17,465 nt of DNA from OMOG01 sp041485845. GTDB taxonomy: Bacteria > Acidobacteriota > Terriglobia > Bryobacterales > Bryobacteraceae. The notes under the pieces were generated by a model that made no database searches, had not been told where the DNA came from, and saw only the letters and a program-made list of their open reading frames with translations. Location: the NCBI GenBank assembly GCA_041485845.1, contig JBGPKH010000115.1:1-17465 (forward strand), given 5' to 3'. Below are positions 8,701-14,712 of this stretch, piece by piece. Every line of letters begins with the position of its first letter. Positions within the stretch are counted from its first letter, which is position 1. Both the position numbers and the translations under genes were made by a program.

Positions 8701-11037
8701 CGTCACCATCGGAACCACCAGCCACGATCGCATTGGCGCCGCGAGACCGAAGATCTTCGCAAGCCGGCGCAGCATCGGCCGATCTTCCTCACGGTCTTCC
8801 TGGAAAAGCTTCGGTTTCCCCGCGCGAAGAGTGTCTGCGAGACCCGGCCATCTGGAGAGACAGGTGGACTCTCCGATCCACGACCTCCAATTCACCGACC
8901 CGAGCGGTTCGGTCTCGTCCGGGTACGCGGCCACGATGTCGAGCGTCTCGTGGTCGGGTAAGAGAAGCAGCGCGTGACCGAACGAGTAGGTGGGGTTCGT
9001 CACCAGCCGCGAGACGAGATACCGCAGCGCCGCCCTCAGATCTCCTTCGCGCGCAACGGTCGTGATCGCCTCGGTCAGGAGCTGCCGCCGCCGTTCGGCT
9101 TCGCGCTCCTTGCGTAGGTCCACGAAATGACCCACGCTTCCGACCCACTCGCCGGTCGCGTCCCAAAGGTTGTTCGCCGAAAGCCGGATTGGCACCGGTG
9201 TGCCGTCCTTGGCGGCCACTGTCGCCTCCTCGTTTCCGATGGCCCCCGTCGCGCTTTCGCGGAGCAGTTTGCCGATCCGCTGGGCTTCGCCCTCTGCGTA
9301 GAGCTGCTGGACGTCCGCATGCACTACTTCCTCTTTGCTCCAGCCCAGGATGTCTTCTGCTTGCGCGTTGAATTCCGTCACTTTGCCGAAACGGTCCGTC
9401 GCGATGATTCCATCCAGCGAGCATTGCACCAGCGCCTGCTCGTACAAAAGCAGCTCCGCGCTGACGATCGCCGACACAATCGCCTGCGCAAACAGCCGCA
9501 GGAGTTCTAGTTCCGGCTCGGAGAAGCCGACGTGCGGACGCGCCTTGCCGTCTGCTCCTTGCTTGTTCAGAACCAGCACGACGCCGGCGAACGTCTCCCG
9601 CCCCGCGTCCCGTTTGAAGAGCGGGAGCCCCATCACCGAGCAACACGTCGTCATCTCTTCGGTGCCGCCTGACGGCAAAGCGGTTAAGGTAGTCCGAATA
9701 TCCGCCAATTCCTTGCCATGAGCGCGCAACGGCTTTCCGGTCCGGGCGACGTGGTTAGCCAGCGCCTGTGTTTGGATGTTCCAGTCGCCCCCGCCGTTGA
9801 GTCCCCCACCGCCCGCCGCCTGCGCGGGTCTCTTCTGAAACTTCGCGATCACCGGCAACTCGGCTTCGGGCTTCGCCATGTGAATCCGACACTCGTCTGC
9901 TTGCAGGATGTCCGCTACCCGCTCCGCCATCACGTCCAGCCGCTCCGGAAATGGCTTCTCAGGAGCGGTGGTCTCGGCAATGGCTTCCACCAGGCGTTGA
10001 AGCCGGGCTAGTCTCGCCTCCCGTTCCCGCGCTAGTTCTGCTGACTCCAGTGCCGCCGCCGCGTGGCCCGTGAACATCGTCAGCAGCTCCGCGTCTTCCT
10101 TCGTGAATTTCCGGCCGATTTCGTCGTCCACGTATATCACGCCGGCGATCTTGCCGCGCAGTCGGAGTGGCGCTTCGAGTACCGCGCCGAAAAAATCGCA
10201 GCTTGGGTCGTGGTCCGGCCAGGTGCCGTAGTTGTCTTCGATCAGGTAGGGCATTTCGCCCTCAACCAAGCGCCCTGCCATGCCCATGCCTTCCGGCATG
10301 GTTCTTCCGATGAGATCTTTGCGATTCAATTCCGCGACGACTGTGAGAATCCTCGTTTCGTGGCTGTACTCGTAGATCCCGCCGTTTTTCGCGTTCAGTA
10401 GCGCCACCGCGCTCTTCACAATCGACCCGAGGAGCGCCTTTGGATCGAAAGCCGATGCCAGCGTCTTCGCAACCTCCCGCAGTTGCTCGAACATCGCCAA
10501 GCGGTGCCGCGCTTCCTCGAGGAGACGCGAGTTCTCGAGTACGGCGGCGGCCTGTTGGGCAAACAGATCTAGGAGGTCCAGGTCCAGCGACGCTGGCAGC
10601 GGGTGGTGTTCGTTGTCGGCGGAGATCTTGCCGACCACCTTGCTTTCCACCACGAGGGGCGCCTCCACCCACTGGTCGTCGTCCGTCCTGCCGAGCCGGA
10701 TGGCGTGTTGGTCGGGATTCTCGGTAGCGGCTTCGAAGATGTGCGGCCACGGCTCCGTGAATAACACGTGCGTTGTCCTGTCCCCGGCGGCGCTCCACTC
10801 GTAGCCTTCGAAGTCCGTCTCCATGCCGGCTTGTGCCACGCAGGTCAACGTCCCCCGATCCGTCGAGATCAAATACAGCCGGACACGTCGGAATCCCAGG
10901 CGCTCGACGCCTTTCAGAATTCGTTGGAAGACTTCCCTTCGATTGCGGCCGGTAAGCAGAGCGGCACCCGATTCCAGCAAGCCCTTCGTGATCGATTCGC
11001 CCTGATTGATGGGCTCGTCCTTCGGCGAGGCGTGCAT
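5776..11037 (-). CDS. Soluble multi-GAF/PAS sensor histidine kinase
   Basis: A very large cytoplasmic sensor kinase with no transmembrane segment or signal peptide. Numbering from a possible TTG at 11049: GAF-type domains at about 20-175, 190-338, 350-535, 657-825, 840-1005, 1016-1168, 1178-1330 and 1340-1502; a PAS domain at about 536-655 (LVQCSLDGIIATDRFGKVTEF); a helical region at 1505-1590 with WLGMIDSASRHRTQ (His1531 the likely phosphoacceptor); and a HATPase at about 1635-1745 with N box (LEILVDNAMRA, Asn1651), G1 (VADNGHGIP) and G2 (RGSGVGLLIV), all intact. It should sense small ligands or redox state and phosphorylate the regulator encoded immediately downstream (ATGA overlap at 5776-5779). 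I prefer ATG 11035-11037 as start because GAG lies 7 bases before it; TTG 11049 is the alternative. GAF 3 and GAF 5 are the most divergent, so the domain count is approximate. The family is certain; the signal is unknown. Confidence 0.92.
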   Translation of the reverse strand: MHASPKDEPINQGESITKGLLESGAALLTGRNRREVFQRILKGVERLGFRRVRLYLISTDRGTLTCVAQAGMETDFEGYEWSAAGDRTTHVLFTEPWPHIFEAATENPDQHAIRLGRTDDDQWVEAPLVVESKVVGKISADNEHHPLPASLDLDLLDLFAQQAAAVLENSRLLEEARHRLAMFEQLREVAKTLASAFDPKALLGSIVKSAVALLNAKNGGIYEYSHETRILTVVAELNRKDLIGRTMPEGMGMAGRLVEGEMPYLIEDNYGTWPDHDPSCDFFGAVLEAPLRLRGKIAGVIYVDDEIGRKFTKEDAELLTMFTGHAAAALESAELAREREARLARLQRLVEAIAETTAPEKPFPERLDVMAERVADILQADECRIHMAKPEAELPVIAKFQKRPAQAAGGGGLNGGGDWNIQTQALANHVARTGKPLRAHGKELADIRTTLTALPSGGTEEMTTCCSVMGLPLFKRDAGRETFAGVVLVLNKQGADGKARPHVGFSEPELELLRLFAQAIVSAIVSAELLLYEQALVQCSLDGIIATDRFGKVTEFNAQAEDILGWSKEEVVHADVQQLYAEGEAQRIGKLLRESATGAIGNEEATVAAKDGTPVPIRLSANNLWDATGEWVGSVGHFVDLRKEREAERRRQLLTEAITTVAREGDLRAALRYLVSRLVTNPTYSFGHALLLLPDHETLDIVAAYPDETEPLGSVNWRSWIGESTCLSRWPGLADTLRAGKPKLFQEDREEDRPMLRRLAKIFGLAAPMRSWLVVPMVTHEIIGYIGLGEFECEHPSIFDEDYVQVIETVSTQVSVLIGRMRLDKLAKERLKDIEDLNQASLSLAGRTDLKELESEILNQARTHAEADFASMVILDESYRGELFKREFIEVGYTPEARQQFERGDLRKRGCTARVIRERYLECRNLSSRNSSNLMKAAAQALRKLGVNSFQGVLLEVDQRPVAVLYISHKAKYNDSTPFPRTQRFIQSFASTAAMALKAALLTDQMQRAKNTLDALAKISTLGDLDKTMAAVADATRELLSCDVACLHACEAQGFEVRRSKTSGHTASHPPTRLTPDSPVYRILQYDKEYVADDVPKDRLLTNGSFAALERVKSCVAIPLQIAGRKVGALFANYRTPFRPTKEDLATLGHIADQAAIAIHTAQLFEKKENQRQALDDLAKTLLSAATRSAALGGACKVIGQHLRVRATGAVLPDRDGLLRAEAAWGWQHRPELTFQPGQLSFSGWIIERRQPVVVDDLSQPQDFVVLPHLREMEVKTMMGVPMFRAGQDAPIGAMLVFSSLDRHFTADEKELLDLLSKETAIALERFAGTERAESLRAAAREVAKVMVLGDRDLKETLDAVVNGIGATSGCDAVTLYACDPQTGRIDRAPSMYGVRYPQEVSVAANILAADSLVYKALHTSQPEAIEDITRDRDFAGKRFVERESIRSCLVVPLAVAHKTVGVIFVNYRRPHRFEEEEIGDITLFANQAAVAIRNTRLFNDREKMRGVVAGQMALAWLGMIDSASRHRTQNFAVTIRNEAEDLAALLGPKSKKKLTARERNIAESLEIIQERAKEIIAQRLATPRLGGQEAESVNLFHEVEEWAEQRRNQESGKGVLGGPEAGAGGNLRVRISPVWLSRTLEILVDNAMRAVERQPKPAVTLSIRRQAQVAVLGVADNGHGIPAELLGRLFREAVPKTPESRGSGVGLLIVQTIAQTYQGDIRVASTGPAGTTIELSLPIDDSMEGAEAGGGK

Positions 11038-11327
11038 GAGGTTACTCAACAGCGTTGGCAGACTCGGCTGATCCCGCCCGCTGAACGAGGTTTCTCGCTA
11101 CTGGCGTTCGGACTGATTCAAAGTAACGCGCTACGGCTCCGACGATGATTACGTTTTGTTTACCTGGCACGGCGCTGGCGATAAACCCGCCAAGGACACC
11201 GGACCACACGTTCGCATTTTCAGCACTCACCGTAGCCAGCGTTGTACATACCCCATTCGAGCTGACAGCTAACCGGTTCTGCAAAGGCGCTAAGGCGCAT
11301 GACATCAGTGGCTTGGGCTGCCACGCG

Positions 11328-11483
11328 CTAGTCTTTGCGGGGCAATTCGATTCGATAGGCGACCTCATGCGGGTTCGGCGCGTTGCAGTTCCGCACAACC
11401 AATATCGCCTGTCTCCCGTGCTCTCGGGCTCCGAAAATCTCGATGCTCTTCCCGGATTGCGCGACTCGGAAACTGCCTACTAC
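11328..11483 (-). pseudogene. Possible 3' tail of a lost gene (51 codons)
   Basis: Between an in-frame stop (11484-11486) and a TAG stop (11328-11330) the minus strand reads 51 residues with protein-like composition: GSFRVAQSGKSIEIFG, then GRQAILVVRNC and HEVAYRIELPRKD. It alternates charged and β-forming segments and has a plausible β-strand (AILVV). There is no ATG and no ribosome binding site at its head, so it looks like the end of a truncated gene whose upstream part was replaced by the repeat-bearing sequence. I do not recognise the family. It may also be chance. Confidence 0.3.
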
Positions 11484-11564
11484 CTACTCCGGACCGCTAT
11501 CTCGTGGTTCCCCGGCGGCCACGCGTTTTGCTCTTCCTCGGAAACTGCCCGCTACCAACCTCGG
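11465..11564. repeat. Imperfect direct repeat, two copies 72 bases apart
   Basis: CTCGGAAACTGCC at 11465-11477 recurs exactly at 11537-11549. In both copies it is followed by a related CTAC-rich run (TACTACCTACTCCGG and CGCTACCAACCTCGG), with a further CCGCTACCCCACCAGCC-like stretch to the right. The pattern looks like a short, degenerate CTACC-type intergenic repeat. Confidence 0.55.
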
Positions 11565-11729
11565 CCGCTACCCCACCAGCCAACCGTCGGCGGCGCGACA
11601 CGGCGCGTCTGTGCGCGAACTGGGCCAAGACCTCGGCGCACTCTGTGGCTTTTTTCTGTTGTTGTTTTTTTCTGGCGCGGTGCGCGTGGCACCCGATGGC
11701 ACCCGAAAGCCCGTAACTCTATGAAAACA

Positions 11730-11804
11730 TGGTAGCGCTAACGGGAATCGAACCCGTATTTAAGCCTTGAGAGGGCTCTGTCCTAACCGTTAGACGATAG
11801 CGCC
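11730..11804 (-). tRNA. tRNA-Glu (anticodon CTC)
   Basis: The minus strand folds as a full cloverleaf. The acceptor stem pairs GGCGCTA with TAGCGCT (one G-T pair at the end). The D stem is GTC/GAC, the anticodon stem GAGCC/GGCTT (one G-T pair) around loop CTCTCAA giving anticodon CTC, and the T arm is ACGGG-TTCGATT-CCCGT. The 3' CCA is encoded (75 nt with CCA, 72 without). The anticodon reads GAG codons, hence glutamate. The gene is transcribed towards the two-component operon and divergently from the TPR-MFS-glycosyltransferase operon. Its 3' half faces the probable island, the usual geometry for tRNA-associated integration. Confidence 0.93.
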
Positions 11805-11851
11805 GGGGGTGGAATTTCATTTTACCAAAACAGCGGGATAATAGGGGAGGA
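11805..11851. promoter_or_regulatory. Divergent promoter gap between tRNA-Glu and the TPR operon
   Basis: Only 47 bases separate the two divergent genes. On the minus strand TAAAAT (11819-11824) lies 14 bases before the tRNA and could be its -10 box. On the plus strand GATAAT (11837-11842) could be a -10 box, but it leaves a very short leader, and no good -35 box is seen for either. The purine run AGGGGAGG at 11843-11850 is a strong ribosome binding site for ATG 11852, though very close to it. Confidence 0.35.
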
Positions 11852-13519
11852 ATGCGGCGGCTATTCATCCTCTCTTTGCTCCCAGGTCTCCTGGCGGCGG
11901 ACGACCACTGGATCAAGTTCGCCTCCCCACCTTTCGAAATCCTCAGCGACGCCGGCCCGCGCGCCGGCCGTGAGGCCATGGTCCGCTTTCAGGAGTTCCG
12001 TCACGCGCTGGGGCAACTCGTCGGCGAGCAGGACCTGCAAACGCCGCAGCCAGTCCGCATCCTCGTTTTCAAGAACGCCAAGGGCTGGACCTCGCCCGCC
12101 CCGCTCACCGAAGGACGAGACCGCTACGCCATCGTCCTCCAGGAAAAGGCCGCCGTCTCTCCCGCGGTTTATGTCGAGCTCACCCGCCTCTTCCTGAAAT
12201 CCAATACCTCGCAGATGCCGCCCGCCTTCGAGCACGGGCTGGTCGAGTTCCTCTCCACCTTTGAGGTGACCGGCATCCGCATCACCGTCGGCGCACCGCC
12301 TCCGCAACCCGATCTCGACTGGGCGCGCATCCACCTGCTGGTCACCGATCCAGAATATTTCGGCAGGCTCCGCGTCCTGCTCTACAACCTGCGCAAGGGC
12401 GTGGATGAGGAACCCGCCTTCCGCAACGCTTTCGGGAAGCCGCGCGCCGACATCGAAGCGCAGGCCAAGCGGCACTTCGCCGCCGGTAACTTCCAGACCA
12501 CTTCCCTCTCCAGCCGCGCCATGACGGAGTCCGACTTCCCGGAAAAGCCGGTCTCCAGCACCGACGCGCGCCTGGCTCGTGCCGACCTGCTGGCGGGGGC
12601 GCAGTCGGCCGCGGAGTATCGGGAACTGCTCCGCGCTCACGAGAAGCTGGCGGAATCGGAAGAGGGCCTCGGCCTGCTCGCCCTGCGCGACCATCGCAAT
12701 GACGAAGCCCGTCGTCATTTCGCATCCTCCATGGAAGCGGGCAGCGCCAGCGCCCGTTGCTACATCGAGTACGCCAGGCTGGAACCCGACAATGAGAAGG
12801 CCACGCAAGCCCTGCTGCGCGCCGCCGGCATCAATTCCAAGCTCGACGAGCCGTTCGTCCTGATGGCGCAGCGCGACACCGATCCGCGCAAGCGGCTGGC
12901 CCACTGGAAGGCCGCCACCGAGCGCAACCCGCGCAATCCGTCTTACTGGCAGGCCCTCGCCGAGTGCTACCTCGCCGATCACAACTACGCGGAAGCAGCC
13001 AAGTCGTGGAAGGAAGGCGAACAGTCCGCCACCGATCCCGCCGTTCGCGAGCGCATGCACCAGGCGCGCATGTCGATTGAGCAGCAGCGCCTGGATTACG
13101 AAGCCGCCGAAAAGCAGCGGCAGGCCGAGGAAGAAGCTCGCGAGCTCGAGAAGCTCAAAACACAGGCGCGCGCCGAGGTGCGCGCGCTCGAAACCAAGTA
13201 CAACGACGGGGCGGCGCCCAAGTCCGACTCCAAAGCAGTTCCGTGGTGGGACGGCCCCAAGCCCGCGGGCCATCTGGCCGGCAGCCTCAAGCAGGTGGAC
13301 TGCCTCGGCTCGCAGGCACGGCTCATCGTGGAAGGTGAAGACCACAAGATCGTCAAGCTCCTCGTCCCCGACCCCGGCCAGATTGTGATCTCCGGTGGCG
13401 GCGAGCACGCCCTCGGCTGCGGCGTCCAGAAAGCGCAGCGCGTGACCATCGAGTATTTCCCCAAGACCAATGCCCGCCTCGCGACCGTGGGCGAGGTCGC
13501 CACCATCGAGTTCCGGTGA
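11852..13519 (+). CDS. Secreted TPR protein with degenerate metalloprotease-like N-terminal domain
   Basis: A 555-residue exported protein. Residues 1-15 (MRRLFILSLLPGLLA) are a short signal peptide with probable cleavage after Ala15. Residues about 20-210 follow the pattern of gluzincin-like (peptidase MA-type) domains that precede TPRs: a β-rich start with VRILVFKN, then YVELTRLFLK where HExxH-type helices usually stand, then PPAFEHGLVEFLS in place of the usual W-x-EGxAE motif. The zinc-binding His/Glu pair is missing, so no proteolysis is expected. TPR-type helices occupy about 240-400 (ASMEAGSASARCYIEYARL, NPSYWQALAECYLADHNYAE). A charged coiled coil spans about 405-448, and a C-terminal β-domain about 470-555. 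Probably a periplasmic scaffold. Its stop overlaps the next start by GTGA, so it heads a coupled three-gene operon. The protease ancestry is inference. Confidence 0.82.
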   Translation: MRRLFILSLLPGLLAADDHWIKFASPPFEILSDAGPRAGREAMVRFQEFRHALGQLVGEQDLQTPQPVRILVFKNAKGWTSPAPLTEGRDRYAIVLQEKAAVSPAVYVELTRLFLKSNTSQMPPAFEHGLVEFLSTFEVTGIRITVGAPPPQPDLDWARIHLLVTDPEYFGRLRVLLYNLRKGVDEEPAFRNAFGKPRADIEAQAKRHFAAGNFQTTSLSSRAMTESDFPEKPVSSTDARLARADLLAGAQSAAEYRELLRAHEKLAESEEGLGLLALRDHRNDEARRHFASSMEAGSASARCYIEYARLEPDNEKATQALLRAAGINSKLDEPFVLMAQRDTDPRKRLAHWKAATERNPRNPSYWQALAECYLADHNYAEAAKSWKEGEQSATDPAVRERMHQARMSIEQQRLDYEAAEKQRQAEEEARELEKLKTQARAEVRALETKYNDGAAPKSDSKAVPWWDGPKPAGHLAGSLKQVDCLGSQARLIVEGEDHKIVKLLVPDPGQIVISGGGEHALGCGVQKAQRVTIEYFPKTNARLATVGEVATIEFR

Positions 13520-14712
13520 CCGGCGCCCCCGACGCCGCGCGTTTCCGCTGGCTGGTGCTCGCGGTCTTCGTGCTCTCCACCGCGATCAACTACCTCGACC
13601 GCATGACGCTCTCGCAACTCGCCGTTCCCATCAGCGACGAATTCCACCTTTCCAACGCGCAGTTCGGGCTCATCATCACGGCCTTCTCCATCCCGTACAC
13701 CGCCGCCGCGCCACTCGCCGGGATGCTCATCGATACCATCGGGCTGAGTTGGGCGGCCAGCCTGGCGGTCGGTCTGTGGTCGCTCGCCGGCATCGCCACC
13801 GGCTTCACGCGAGAGCTCGGTGGGCTGATCGGCTGCCGCGCCGTCCTGGGACTGGCGGAGGCCGGCGGCATACCGGCGGCAGCCAAAGCCATCCACCAAT
13901 ACCTGAAGCCCGCGGAGCGCTCACTCGGCAACGCGCTCAACCAGGTGGCGGTGAGTCTTGGCATCATCGCGGCCACTCCCGTGGCGACCGCCCTGGCTCT
14001 CTCGATGGGCTGGCGTTCAGCGTTCATCGTCACCGGTTTGCTCGGGCTGACGTGGATTCCGCTGTGGAACTGGGCCGCGCGCCGCGTGCCGGCGTCCGCT
14101 CCACCGAAGCCCGAACCCGGCGCCCGCGCGGCCCTGCTGCGAGACCGGCGCCTGTGGACGTTCGTCGCCGCCAACGCGCTCAGCATGGCCGGCTACTCGC
14201 TGTGGACCAACTGGACGCCGAAGTACTTCAAGACGGTCCACAACCTCACGCTGGCCGAAGCCGCCTGGTACACCTGGATTCCGCCGCTCGTCGCGCTGCT
14301 CGGCGGCCTGGGCGGCGGATGGCTTTCGTTGCGCCTGGTGGACCGCGGCATGCCCGCCATCGCCGCGCGGTTCCGCGTCTGCCTGCTGGCCGCCGGCATC
14401 TCGCTGATTACCGCTCTGCTGCCCTTGGCTCACCATCCTGCCTGGACGTGCGCCGGCATCTCGCTCAGCTTCGGCGCCGTGGCCGCGTTCAGCGTCAACA
14501 TGTACACCATGCCGCTCGACGTTTTCGGCGGCGCGCGCGCGGCCTTCGCGGTATCGTTCCTGACTGCCTCGGCGGGCGGGATTGCCGCCACGATTTCCTA
14601 CCCCATCGGGAAGGTGGTCGACCTCTACGGCTACGCGCCCGTGACCACGGTCGCGGCCCTCACGCCTTTGGCCGCGTGCGCGGTGTTGTGGAGCACGAGG
14701 TCCGTCCGGTGA
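13516..14712 (+). CDS. MFS transporter, anion:cation symporter type
   Basis: A 398-residue inner-membrane carrier of the major facilitator superfamily, with about twelve hydrophobic segments. The first segment and loop (FVLSTAINYLDRMTLSQLAV) carry the NYLDR signature of the anion:cation symporter family (hexuronate, glucarate and phosphate-ester carriers). Other family marks are GMLIDTIG in the loop between helices 2 and 3, CRAVLGLAEAGGIPAAAK in helix 4 and GWRSAFIVTGLLG. The likely substrate is an organic anion such as a sugar acid; the sequence does not tell which. The start is GTG 13516, overlapping the previous stop by four bases (GTGA). The end overlaps the next gene in the same way. Its length is slightly short for the family (about 420-450), mostly from short loops. 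Confidence 0.9.
   Translation: MTGAPDAARFRWLVLAVFVLSTAINYLDRMTLSQLAVPISDEFHLSNAQFGLIITAFSIPYTAAAPLAGMLIDTIGLSWAASLAVGLWSLAGIATGFTRELGGLIGCRAVLGLAEAGGIPAAAKAIHQYLKPAERSLGNALNQVAVSLGIIAATPVATALALSMGWRSAFIVTGLLGLTWIPLWNWAARRVPASAPPKPEPGARAALLRDRRLWTFVAANALSMAGYSLWTNWTPKYFKTVHNLTLAEAAWYTWIPPLVALLGGLGGGWLSLRLVDRGMPAIAARFRVCLLAAGISLITALLPLAHHPAWTCAGISLSFGAVAAFSVNMYTMPLDVFGGARAAFAVSFLTASAGGIAATISYPIGKVVDLYGYAPVTTVAALTPLAACAVLWSTRSVR

Larger units (their letters stand above)
11050..11729. other. Gene-poor stretch between tRNA-Glu and the two-component operon
   Basis: About 680 bases without a gene I can defend. It should contain the promoter of the kinase operon, but I see no convincing -35/-10 pair. 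It holds a direct repeat (11465-11564), a coding-looking minus-strand tail without a start (11328-11483), a T-rich plus-strand run at about 11648-11672 and a doubled GGCACCCGA at about 11688-11706. A 118-codon minus-strand frame (11042-11398) also covers part of it and ends on the possible kinase TTG, but it has no recognisable text. Probably remodelled or decayed DNA next to a tRNA. Confidence 0.5.

Noticed and set aside
11042..11398. A 118-codon minus-strand frame whose stop overlaps the possible TTG start of the kinase by eight bases
   Set aside because: The operon-like overlap is tempting, but the translation has no recognisable motif, no clear ribosome binding site, and overlaps a better-looking frame at 11328-11483. 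Not supported enough to list as a gene.
11640..11680. T-rich run as a terminator
   Set aside because: It is T-rich on the plus strand, while the flanking tRNA and kinase are on the minus strand, and no clear hairpin precedes the run.
11145..11735. A 196-codon plus-strand frame across the gene-poor stretch before the tRNA
   Set aside because: It runs into the 3' end of the tRNA-Glu gene, crosses the CTACC repeats and a T-run, and has unstructured composition.
11861..13408. A 515-codon open frame on the minus strand opposite the TPR protein
   Set aside because: It is the antisense shadow of a well-supported gene with a signal peptide, a ribosome binding site and TPR text. Its own translation is low-complexity Gly/Leu/Arg-rich and matches no family; such long shadows are common in GC-rich DNA.
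13470..14708. N-terminal extension of the glycosyltransferase frame by about 410 codons
   Set aside because: This part lies in another frame of the MFS gene and is Arg/His/Pro-rich junk. GTG 14709 with its GTGA overlap is the natural start.
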